From Bacteroidota bacterium (lineage in GTDB: Bacteria > Bacteroidota > Bacteroidia > Cytophagales > Cytophagaceae): DNA of 64,000 nt. The translations under genes and the position numbers were made by a program. Shown here one piece after another: positions 15,685 to 23,479 of the stretch. How positions within the stretch are numbered: the first letter of the stretch is position 1; the number at the start of each line of letters is the position of its first letter. Below the pieces are notes generated by a model. That model was not told the DNA's origin and made no database searches. It worked only from the letters and a program-made list of their open reading frames with translations. The stretch covers positions 248,001-312,000 of the forward strand of contig JAEYZG010000062.1 of assembly GCA_023428135.1 (NCBI GenBank), written 5' to 3'.

Positions 15685-17421
15685 ATGGAAAATTTTGTTG
15701 TTTCGGCAAGGAAATACCGTCCGACTACTTTTGAAACAGTTGTCGGTCAGTCTCATATAACTACAACGCTAAAAAATGCTATTAAAAATAAGCATTTAGC
15801 ACAGGCATTTCTCTTTTGCGGACCAAGAGGAGTCGGTAAGACTACTAACGCCCGTATTTTGGCCAAAACAATCAATTGCGAAAACATTACCACTGAAATT
15901 GAAGCATGCAATGAATGTGAATCATGCAAAAGCTTTAATAACAATGCATCATTTAACGTACACGAGCTCGATGCCGCCTCTAACAACTCAGTTGATGACA
16001 TCAGAAACCTTGTAGACCAGGTAAGATACCCACCTCAGTACGGAAAATATAAAATCTATATCATAGACGAGGTTCACATGCTTTCCAATGCGGCTTTCAA
16101 CGCATTTCTTAAGACACTGGAAGAACCTCCGAAATATGCAATCTTTATCCTGGCAACAACTGAAAAGCACAAGATTATACCAACTATTCTTTCGCGTTGT
16201 CAGATATTTGATTTTAGCAGAATCTCAGTAAAAGATATTGCCTCTCATCTTGAAAGAATTGCTGAGAAAGAATCCATTAAGGCCGAAGCTCAGGCATTAC
16301 ACCTGATCGCTCAAAAGGCCGATGGAGCTTTAAGAGATGCGCTTTCTCTGTTTGACCTGATCGTTACATTCTCTTCAGATAACACCGTAACATATAAGTG
16401 TACAATCGACAACCTGCATATTCTTGATTACGATTATTATTTCAAGATAACAGACTTGCTGAATCGTCAGGATGTGTCAGGAGCATTGCTTGTATATGAT
16501 GAAATTCTGAGAGATGGATTCGACGGACATAATTTTATCATCGGACTAGGTGAGCATTTGCGTAATCTCCTTGTATGCAAAGATGCTGCGACACTCAAAC
16601 TCCTTGAAGTATCAGATGAGGTGAAACAGAAATATGGCTCTCAGGCAGAAGCAGCGTCTATTTCATTCCTTATGTCTTGTCTGAATATTATCAGCGGATG
16701 CGATCTTCAATTCAAAAACAGCAAAAATCCGAGACTTCTCATAGAGCTTGCACTCATGAAGATGTCCTTCCTAAACCAAGCCATAAATCTTGGTGCTGAA
16801 CTCCGGGCAATGCCTGAGGAGTTAAAAAAAAAAGCTGATACAGTAAATATTAACGGATCCGGGGCGCCTGCAGAGGCGCCTTCCGAATCCAAAACCAACA
16901 TTGGTCCTGCGGCTCTCAAACCCGCTGCTGAGAAATCAGAGCTTAAATCTACTATCAAGCTTCCCAGTCTGAAAGATCTCCAAAAAGGAGCCGATACTAA
17001 AGTACCTGAAAAGAAAACCGAAACGGTATCTGCATCAGATCTGATTACAGTAAACAAGCCCATAGACCCGAAAGAACTCATGAAATACTGGCAGGAATAT
17101 GCCATGATGCTGAGAAATGAAGGTAAAATGAATGAATACTTTATCATTGACAGAGTATATGACTTGGTGAATGGTAATATTATCAAAATCAAACTTGATA
17201 ATTTCATACAACAAGATCAGATAAATGAAATGAGATCATCATTGCTTGATTTTCTAAGAAGCAAGATTAGCAATAAAACCCTGCAGCTTGAAGCTGAGCT
17301 CTCCTCTCAGGATGAAGTAAAATTGATCTATACTCCAAAAGAAAAGCTGAACTACCTTACCCAGAAATATCCGATTATTGATGAGTTAAGAAAAAGATTC
17401 GGCCTTGAATCTGAATTCTAA
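15685..17421 (+). CDS. dnaX: DNA polymerase III subunit gamma/tau
   Basis: The clamp-loader ATPase. Visible: ARKYRPTTFETVVGQ at the start, Walker A GPRGVGKT (about 46-53), a zinc-binding set of four cysteines (about 72-91, ending CNECESC), Walker B IDEVH, the SRCQ arginine-finger motif, and domain III helices to about residue 370. Residues 384-470 form a Pro/Ala/Lys-rich linker and 470-578 a tau-like C-terminal domain. The core carries A10 at 16824-16833, encoding L380-K-K-K383. Slippage would end the protein at about residue 384, giving a gamma-like product (see findings). No recR or ybaB neighbour is present. The gene starts a plus-strand run with the M16 protease, 109 bp apart. Confidence 0.95.
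   Translation: MENFVVSARKYRPTTFETVVGQSHITTTLKNAIKNKHLAQAFLFCGPRGVGKTTNARILAKTINCENITTEIEACNECESCKSFNNNASFNVHELDAASNNSVDDIRNLVDQVRYPPQYGKYKIYIIDEVHMLSNAAFNAFLKTLEEPPKYAIFILATTEKHKIIPTILSRCQIFDFSRISVKDIASHLERIAEKESIKAEAQALHLIAQKADGALRDALSLFDLIVTFSSDNTVTYKCTIDNLHILDYDYYFKITDLLNRQDVSGALLVYDEILRDGFDGHNFIIGLGEHLRNLLVCKDAATLKLLEVSDEVKQKYGSQAEAASISFLMSCLNIISGCDLQFKNSKNPRLLIELALMKMSFLNQAINLGAELRAMPEELKKKADTVNINGSGAPAEAPSESKTNIGPAALKPAAEKSELKSTIKLPSLKDLQKGADTKVPEKKTETVSASDLITVNKPIDPKELMKYWQEYAMMLRNEGKMNEYFIIDRVYDLVNGNIIKIKLDNFIQQDQINEMRSSLLDFLRSKISNKTLQLEAELSSQDEVKLIYTPKEKLNYLTQKYPIIDELRKRFGLESEF
16824..16833 (+). other. Candidate dnaX slippage/frameshift site (10-A run)
   Basis: Ten A residues cover TTA-AAA-AAA-AAA. 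One extra A (or a -1 shift) gives Lys-Lys-Lys-Ser then TGA. One fewer A (or a +1 shift) gives stop TAA after AAG-CTG-ATA-CAG. The position, at the end of the clamp-loader core, matches dnaX slippage sites known in other bacteria. Confidence 0.65.
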
Positions 17422-17530
17422 TCAAGCTATCATTTTTATTTTTTAAATTTCGCTGGAAATAACTTTTAGAACCATTAAGGGGTTTCCCTTAGTAATATCA
17501 ATAATTTAAACCATAGTTCGTATTAGTCAG

Positions 17531-20482
17531 ATGATCAGGAAAATTTTCCTTTTACTCCTACTCCCATTATGGGTATTAGGACAACCTTCCAGGTTTGTTA
17601 CAGAAAGACATTCTTCGGGAGAATATACTTTTGAAACAGTTACAAATGACCCTCTGAAAACGAGGATCTATACACTGAAAAATGGACTGAAAGTGTATAT
17701 GACAGTATACAAAGACGCTCCAAGAATCCAGACGTTCATAGCAGTAAAAGCCGGAAGCAAAAATGATCCTGCAACCAATACAGGTCTCGCACATTATCTG
17801 GAACATATACTTTTTAAAGGCACTTCAAAGATCGGAACAAATGACTGGGCAAAAGAAGAACCTTTATTAAAGGAAATAGAAAATCTTTATGAAGTATACG
17901 GAACAACCAGGGACGAGAATCAAAGAACAAGGCTATACCAAAAAATAGACTCCACGTCACTGCTGGCAGCTAAATTCAGCATTCCCAATGAGTATGATAG
18001 AATGCTAAGTAACATTGGCGCCACAGGGACTAACGCATATACATTTCTTGAACAGACAGTCTATGTAAATGATATTCCTTCTAACAGCCTGGAGAGATGG
18101 GCTGAAATTGAAAGTGAACGTTTTAGCATAGTAGTTCCTCGTCTGTTTCATACTGAACTTGAAGCTGTTTATGAAGAAAAAAACAGAGGGTTGGATAACG
18201 ACAGGCGAAAAGTATATGAAGCAATGATGGCAGGACTTTTCCAAAGACATCAATACGGCACCCAGACAACTATAGGAACAGTAGAGCACCTGAAAAATCC
18301 TTCTATAACAGAAATAAAAAGGTACTTTGATAAATATTATGTGCCAAATAATATGGCAATATGCATGAGCGGTGATTTCGATCCTGAAAAAGCGATCAGA
18401 ATCATTGATAAAAGCTTCAGCAAGCTAAAGGAAAAAGCAGTTCCTACATTTAATCCTCCTACAGAAAGTCCGATTAAAAGTCCTGAAAAAATCAATGTTT
18501 ACGGACCTGATGCTGAAAACCTTACTCTGGCTTTCAGGTTCAACGGTATAAAGGGACAAGAAGTTAAACAAAACTTTATTCCTGATTTTTATTATTTAAA
18601 ACTAATAAGCCTGCTGCTCACTAATGGACAGGCAGGTCTTATTGATTTAAACCTCAATCAGAGACAAAAAGTGCTTTCCGCTTTTGCCTATGACATGGCA
18701 TTAAATGACTATTCTATCTTCGTAATGGGAGGAAGACCAAAACAAGGTCAGTCACTGGAAGACCTTAAAATATTATTGCTTGCTCAATTGGATTCATTAA
18801 AAAAAGGGAAATTTGAAGAATGGTTAATTAAAGCCACCATCAATGATATCAAAATGTCTCAAATGAAGTCTTATGAAAGCAATAAAGCAAGAGCTGATGC
18901 ATTTGTAGAGAGCTTCATCACAGGAGAACCCTGGAAGAGAAGTGTAGAAGAAACAGACATCCTTTCATCTATAACCAAAGAGCAAATTATAGAATTTGTA
19001 AAACACAAATTTGATTCTAATTACGTTGCTGTTTATAAATTTACAGGTACAGATACCACCATCAAAAAAGTACCCAAACCTCAAATTTCACCTGTGCCTG
19101 TAAACAGAGAAGACCACTCTCCTTTCTTTGAATTTGTAATGAACCAGCCAAATGATAGCATTAAGCCTGTCTGGATAGATTTCAATAAAGAATTATTACA
19201 ATTCCAAACAAAGACTAAGCTACCTGTTACTTATAAAAAGAACACCGAAAACGACATATTTACACTTAGTTATGTATGGGATATCGGAAGAGAACATTCA
19301 CCAAAGTATGGTCTTGCTGTCAGCTACCTTGACTATTTGGGAGTAAAGGGCTTATCAAGTGAAGAATTGAAAAAGGAGTTTTATAAAATAGGATGTTCCT
19401 ATTCCTTCTCTATGTCTGCAGATGCTATGTATTTTACGCTGACAGGACTCCAGGAAAATTTTAACCAGGGACTAAAGCTTTTTGAAAAAGTACTTAAGAC
19501 CCCTCAGGAAGATCCTGGAGCTTATAAAGATCTTGTAGAAAGGTCACTAAAAGCGAGAAAAGACAATAAGCTTAACAAAGACATCATATTTCGCTCCGGT
19601 CTGGTAAGCTATGCCAAGTATGGCCCTCATTCTCCATTTACTTCAATCCTTTCAGAAGAACAACTGCGTTCCATGAATCCGGCTGAACTTACTGACATCA
19701 TAAAAAGCCTGAACTCTATAAAACATCGTGTTCTATATTATGGACCAACAGACGCTATCAAACTCAACAAAAGTCTTACCTCTATTCATAAGTGCGGTAC
19801 TGAATTAAAAGCGCCCCCAGCTCCTGAAAAATTCACTCTCAAGGAAATCAATGAAAACGAAGTCCTATGGGCCAATTATGAAATGGTGCAAGGTGAAGTT
19901 ATCTTCTTATCAAAGTCAATTACCTATGATAAAACCATACTTCCGCGGGTAGCTTTGTTTAATGAATATTTTGGGGGCAGTATGAGCTCTATTGTATTCC
20001 AGGAATTAAGAGAATCAAGAGCTTTAGCTTATGCAGTAAAATCAAGATATGAAAATGCATGGAGAAAAGATGATCCCAATTATATATCATCATACATAGG
20101 AACTCAGGCAGACAAGATTAAAGAAGCCATTGATGGAATGCTACAACTTTATGAAGACATGCCTCAATCAGAAGTGTTGTTTAAAAATGCAGTGACTTCA
20201 ATCATAGAAAATGTAAATACACAAAGGATTACCAAATTCTCTGTTATATCAGAATATGAAAGACTGAAAAAACTGGGGATCAATTATGATATCAGAAAAG
20301 AAGTTTACGAAAAGATAAAAACGCTGTCTCTCACTGATCTTAAAGACTTCCATGACAAGTATTACAGAAACCAAAAGAAAGCTTATGTTATTATCGGATC
20401 TAAGGACAGAATTAATTTTGATACGCTTTCAAAATATGGAAAAGTAAGAGAATTGAAGCTGGAAGAGTTGTTTGGATATTAA
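17531..20482 (+). CDS. Large M16-family zinc metalloprotease, exported
   Basis: 983 residues with a signal peptide (about 1-17, ending LWVLGQ). The inverted zinc motif HYLEH is at 88-92, with the third ligand expected in ELEAVYEEKNRG (about residue 213). Four M16 repeats fit the length (insulinase/pitrilysin size), the second half being the inactive partner half with a R/Y-like segment near LRESRALAYAV. It is likely periplasmic or outer-membrane associated and degrades peptides. It lies 109 bp after dnaX but is probably unrelated in function. A strong terminator follows. A second, smaller M16 protease is at 32.5 kb. Confidence 0.88.
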   Translation: MIRKIFLLLLLPLWVLGQPSRFVTERHSSGEYTFETVTNDPLKTRIYTLKNGLKVYMTVYKDAPRIQTFIAVKAGSKNDPATNTGLAHYLEHILFKGTSKIGTNDWAKEEPLLKEIENLYEVYGTTRDENQRTRLYQKIDSTSLLAAKFSIPNEYDRMLSNIGATGTNAYTFLEQTVYVNDIPSNSLERWAEIESERFSIVVPRLFHTELEAVYEEKNRGLDNDRRKVYEAMMAGLFQRHQYGTQTTIGTVEHLKNPSITEIKRYFDKYYVPNNMAICMSGDFDPEKAIRIIDKSFSKLKEKAVPTFNPPTESPIKSPEKINVYGPDAENLTLAFRFNGIKGQEVKQNFIPDFYYLKLISLLLTNGQAGLIDLNLNQRQKVLSAFAYDMALNDYSIFVMGGRPKQGQSLEDLKILLLAQLDSLKKGKFEEWLIKATINDIKMSQMKSYESNKARADAFVESFITGEPWKRSVEETDILSSITKEQIIEFVKHKFDSNYVAVYKFTGTDTTIKKVPKPQISPVPVNREDHSPFFEFVMNQPNDSIKPVWIDFNKELLQFQTKTKLPVTYKKNTENDIFTLSYVWDIGREHSPKYGLAVSYLDYLGVKGLSSEELKKEFYKIGCSYSFSMSADAMYFTLTGLQENFNQGLKLFEKVLKTPQEDPGAYKDLVERSLKARKDNKLNKDIIFRSGLVSYAKYGPHSPFTSILSEEQLRSMNPAELTDIIKSLNSIKHRVLYYGPTDAIKLNKSLTSIHKCGTELKAPPAPEKFTLKEINENEVLWANYEMVQGEVIFLSKSITYDKTILPRVALFNEYFGGSMSSIVFQELRESRALAYAVKSRYENAWRKDDPNYISSYIGTQADKIKEAIDGMLQLYEDMPQSEVLFKNAVTSIIENVNTQRITKFSVISEYERLKKLGINYDIRKEVYEKIKTLSLTDLKDFHDKYYRNQKKAYVIIGSKDRINFDTLSKYGKVRELKLEELFGY

Positions 20483-20508
20483 TTCATTAACTTTTTTTTA
20501 AAAAGGCT

Positions 20509-20543
20509 AAAAGAGGCTGCTTAGAAATAAGCGCCTCTTTTTT
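20509..20543 (+). terminator. Terminator after the large M16 protease
   Basis: Arms 20509-20523 and 20528-20541 form a long stem with one bulged base (AAAAGAGGC-T-GCTTA against TAAGC-GCCTCTTTT), followed by Ts. Confidence 0.8.
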
Positions 20544-20607
20544 GTTATATCCCCTGTCTTTCTTAGCATTTTTTTATTATCTTCATATAACAGACTTTTT
20601 TTATAAG

Positions 20608-21408
20608 ATGAAATATAAAATTTTACTATCTGCATTATTATGCACTTCACTTTTTTCATGTAAAAAAGATAAAGACAATCCGGCACCTTCAGCAGAATCC
20701 AAATGCTATGTAAAGTCTGTTTCATACAGTGAAGATGATCAAACATATCAGCTTTATTTAACTCAGATAAGATCACAGGATGGTCAGATTGCAGAATTTA
20801 CCTATGCTGATGACAGCGATTTAAGCAGCAGTCAGATAAAATATGCAAAAGCAGTTCTCTCTGACAAATATATCATTGGAAGTTTATTTGATAAAAATAA
20901 AAACCCGTTTGGTATTAACGATACAATCTGGATTAACGAAAAAAAACTACCGCTTAAGGCAGTAGAGCATTATATCTTTGATAATGGAACAATGATTATT
21001 GACCGGACAGATTATTACTATGAAAACGATTTACTTGTCAAAACCATCACTCAAAGAACGGATAACGGTGAACCATCAGAAAGAGTGAAATTATTTACCT
21101 ATACTAACGGCAACTGCAGTCAAACCAGGGAATTTGAAAATAAAGAAGGGATTGAAATTCCGGATACAACATTTGTAGAATTTGAATACTATCTTGATAA
21201 ACCTGCACAGAAAGAGTTAATGTATGAATTTGGAAATCCTGGAAAATATCTGATAAAAAGTGTAGTCGAAACCCGTAAAGGTCGATTCCAATATAAACAT
21301 TCCGTAAATTACACCTATGAGATTAATACGGACGGGCTTGTAACCAAACAAACCGTTGAGCGAGATGGTGAACTTTACTTCACTAAATACGACTATACAT
21401 GCCAATAA
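20608..21408 (+). CDS. Hypothetical lipoprotein (beta-rich)
   Basis: 266 residues from the ATG at 20608, chosen because it gives a clean lipoprotein signal (MKYKILLSALLCTSLFSC, lipidated Cys18, then KKDKD). The mature part is rich in aromatic/charged alternating strands (YYYENDLLV, FTYTNGNCSQT, FEYYLDKPAQK), resembling YD-like beta-repeat lipoproteins common in Bacteroidota. No family can be named. Probably anchored in the outer membrane. A 17-bp stem terminator follows. Confidence 0.7.
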   Translation: MKYKILLSALLCTSLFSCKKDKDNPAPSAESKCYVKSVSYSEDDQTYQLYLTQIRSQDGQIAEFTYADDSDLSSSQIKYAKAVLSDKYIIGSLFDKNKNPFGINDTIWINEKKLPLKAVEHYIFDNGTMIIDRTDYYYENDLLVKTITQRTDNGEPSERVKLFTYTNGNCSQTREFENKEGIEIPDTTFVEFEYYLDKPAQKELMYEFGNPGKYLIKSVVETRKGRFQYKHSVNYTYEINTDGLVTKQTVERDGELYFTKYDYTCQ

Positions 21409-21420
21409 CTATTTCATTTT

Positions 21421-21462
21421 AAAAGAGAAAACCTGACCATTAGTGATCAGGTTTTCTCTTTT
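21421..21462 (+). terminator. Long-stem terminator after the lipoprotein gene
   Basis: Arms 21421-21438 and 21445-21462 pair at 17 of 18 positions with a 6-nt loop; the stem outer part is AAAAGAGAAAA / TTTTCTCTTTT, so it may work on both strands. Confidence 0.8.
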
Positions 21463-21495
21463 AACTATTGTTCTCTTTTAACTATTGTTCTCTTA
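21456..21495. repeat. 17-bp tandem repeat abutting the terminator
   Basis: The unit CTCTTTTAACTATTGTT occurs exactly at 21456-21472 and 21473-21489, and a partial third copy starts at 21490. The first copy shares its start with the right arm of the terminator. Confidence 0.85.
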
Positions 21496-21581
21496 TAACA
21501 CTATCATCAGCGTTATTCCCCACTATATCCTGACGAAATCTGTATTTCTACTCTATTCCTGCACGTTCTCACCCAAAATTC

Positions 21582-21611
21582 TTGTCTCTTGACTCTTACC
21601 TGCTATATTTG
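21582..21611 (+). promoter_or_regulatory. Bacteroidota-type promoter of icd
   Basis: TTG at 21582-21584, a 19-nt spacer, and TATATTTG at 21604-21611 match the -33/-7 TAnnTTTG consensus of the phylum. The ATG is 75 nt downstream. Confidence 0.65.
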
Positions 21612-21685
21612 CACCGCAATATAAGGCAGGGATTCCTGCAAAGAACTATTATTCAACTTAAAATAACCATTTAATTTTTGCAAAA

Positions 21686-22918
21686 ATGAACAAAATTAAA
21701 GTTGCAAATCCAGTAGTGGAACTTGATGGAGATGAAATGACCAGAATTATCTGGAAATTTATCAAAGATAAACTTATCACTCCTTACATTGATGTTGATA
21801 TTAAGTACTACGACCTTGGTATCGAGCACCGTGATGCGACCAACGATCAGGTAACTGTTGATGCTGCAGAGGCTATAAAAAAATATCAGGTTGGTATCAA
21901 ATGCGCGACCATCACTCCTGATGAGGCTCGTGTAAAAGAGTTCAACCTTAAGCAAATGTGGAAATCTCCTAACGGAACAATCAGAAACATCCTTGATGGT
22001 ACCGTTTTCCGTGAGCCAATTGTAACCAACAACGTTCCAAGACTTGTTCCAAACTGGACTGCACCTATCTGTATCGGTCGTCATGCATTCGGTGATCAGT
22101 ATCGTGCTACTGATACAGTAATCAAAGGAAAAGGTAAATTAACTCTGACTTTCACTCCTGAAGATGGCGGAGCTCCTCAGACATTTGAAGTATATAACTT
22201 TAAAGGTGATGGCGTTGCTCTTGCAATGTACAACACAGATGAGTCTATCAGAGGTTTTGCACAATCTTGCTTTAACCTTGCGCTTCAGAAAAAATGGCCT
22301 CTTTATTTCTCAACTAAGAATACTATTCTTAAGAAATATGATGGTCGTTTCAAAGATATTTTCGAAGAGACTTACGAGAAAGAATTCAAAGCTAAATTCG
22401 AAGCTGCAGGTCTTACTTATGAGCATCGTCTGATTGATGATATGGTTGCTTCTGCACTTAAAATGAATGGTAACTTTGTTTGGGCTTGTAAAAACTATGA
22501 TGGAGACGTTCAGTCAGATATCGTAGCTCAGGGATTCGGTTCTTTAGGTCTTATGACTTCTGTACTTATTACTCCAGATGGAAAAGTACTTGAAGCAGAG
22601 GCTGCTCACGGAACTGTAACTCGTCACTACAGAGAGCATCAGAAAGGCAGACCAACTTCTACCAACCCAATCGCTTCTATCTTCGCATGGACAAGAGGAC
22701 TTGCCTTCAGAGGAAAACTTGATAACAACCAGGAGTTAATCAAATTCTGCGAAGCATTAGAGCAAGTTTGCGTTGAGACCGTAGAAAGCGGTAAAATGAC
22801 TAAAGATCTTGCTGTATCTGTTTACGGAAGCAACGTTAAACATGGAGAACATTTCCTTTACACAGAGGAATTCCTTTCTGCAATCGATACCAATCTTAAA
22901 GCTAAGCTTTCTAAATAA
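21686..22918 (+). CDS. icd: NADP-dependent isocitrate dehydrogenase
   Basis: Converts isocitrate to 2-oxoglutarate and CO2 in the TCA cycle, reducing NADP. The 410-residue protein is of the eukaryote-like, dimeric subfamily II type: MNKIKVANPVVELDGDEMTRIIW at the start, KCATITPDEAR, SPNGTIRNILDGTVFREPI (substrate-binding serine and arginines), the catalytic Tyr/Lys region, DDMVA, and EAAHGTVTRHYR. The length is normal. It has its own promoter and terminator, so it is monocistronic, and its more G/C-rich third positions suggest high expression. Confidence 0.97.
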   Translation: MNKIKVANPVVELDGDEMTRIIWKFIKDKLITPYIDVDIKYYDLGIEHRDATNDQVTVDAAEAIKKYQVGIKCATITPDEARVKEFNLKQMWKSPNGTIRNILDGTVFREPIVTNNVPRLVPNWTAPICIGRHAFGDQYRATDTVIKGKGKLTLTFTPEDGGAPQTFEVYNFKGDGVALAMYNTDESIRGFAQSCFNLALQKKWPLYFSTKNTILKKYDGRFKDIFEETYEKEFKAKFEAAGLTYEHRLIDDMVASALKMNGNFVWACKNYDGDVQSDIVAQGFGSLGLMTSVLITPDGKVLEAEAAHGTVTRHYREHQKGRPTSTNPIASIFAWTRGLAFRGKLDNNQELIKFCEALEQVCVETVESGKMTKDLAVSVYGSNVKHGEHFLYTEEFLSAIDTNLKAKLSK

Positions 22919-22944
22919 CATTATATTTCTTGAAAGGAAAATAC

Positions 22945-22974
22945 AAAGGGCTGTTTATCAACAGCCCCTTTTTT
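22945..22974 (+). terminator. Terminator of icd
   Basis: Arms 22945-22955 and 22960-22967 (GGGCTGTT / AACAGCCC), loop TATC, then CTTTTTT. Confidence 0.85.
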
Positions 22975-22996
22975 ATGTATGTTTTTGAGAAAAAAA

Positions 22997-23030
22997 GAAG
23001 AAATAAAAAAGCCTCTTGTGAGAGGCTTTT
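22997..23030 (-). terminator. Terminator of the lone receiver gene
   Basis: Perfect 10-bp stem (23007-23016 and 23021-23030) with a 4-nt loop; read on the minus strand it is followed by TTTTTTATTTCTTC. Confidence 0.75.
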
Positions 23031-23051
23031 ACAATAATCTTTCTTAAAATA

Positions 23052-23456
23052 TTACAATATCGTTTTTAAATCATCCAAGGCTTCTTCAGAGAGGGGTTTG
23101 GTGATAAAATTGATCACATACTCATTATCAACAATTCTATCGATATCTCTTTTACTATCTGAACTTGAAAGTATAACTATTTTACATTTGTCTTTAACCG
23201 GATCAGGGAAGTTTTCATATTCAAAAAGGAAAACAAAACCATCGACTATCGGCATGTTAATATCAAGAAAAATCAGATCAGGCAAGGCATCCAGATTAGA
23301 CTTGTTGGATTCCAAAAATTCCAACGCACTCTTACCTGAATTTTTAACAATTATATTTTTTGCAAATCCGGTTAGCTCGATTACTCTTTTATGGATAAAA
23401 TTATCTGTATCATTATCATCTACCAGCATTACAGAATTTACCTGTACCTCTTTCAT
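23052..23456 (-). CDS. Single-domain response regulator (receiver only)
   Basis: 134 residues forming one receiver domain: acidic pair D13-D14, phosphoacceptor D65 in FLDINMP, a serine-rich strand (VILSSSD) and lysine in ITKPLS. No output domain. It lies 23 bp downstream of the 909-residue PAS kinase on the same strand and is probably its partner or a phosphotransfer intermediate. This is a CheY/Rcp-type arrangement. A terminator follows. Confidence 0.9.
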   Translation of the reverse strand: MKEVQVNSVMLVDDNDTDNFIHKRVIELTGFAKNIIVKNSGKSALEFLESNKSNLDALPDLIFLDINMPIVDGFVFLFEYENFPDPVKDKCKIVILSSSDSKRDIDRIVDNEYVINFITKPLSEEALDDLKTIL

Positions 23457-23479
23457 AAAATCTAAATATACTTTTACTT

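Noticed and set aside
16707..17207. 166-codon open frame antisense to dnaX
   Set aside because: Shadow frame; it lies wholly in the tau region, has no ribosome site or family features, and the dnaX reading is certain.
21456..21495. Tandem repeat considered as a CRISPR remnant
   Set aside because: No spacers, unit only 17 bp and directly adjacent copies; no cas genes nearby.
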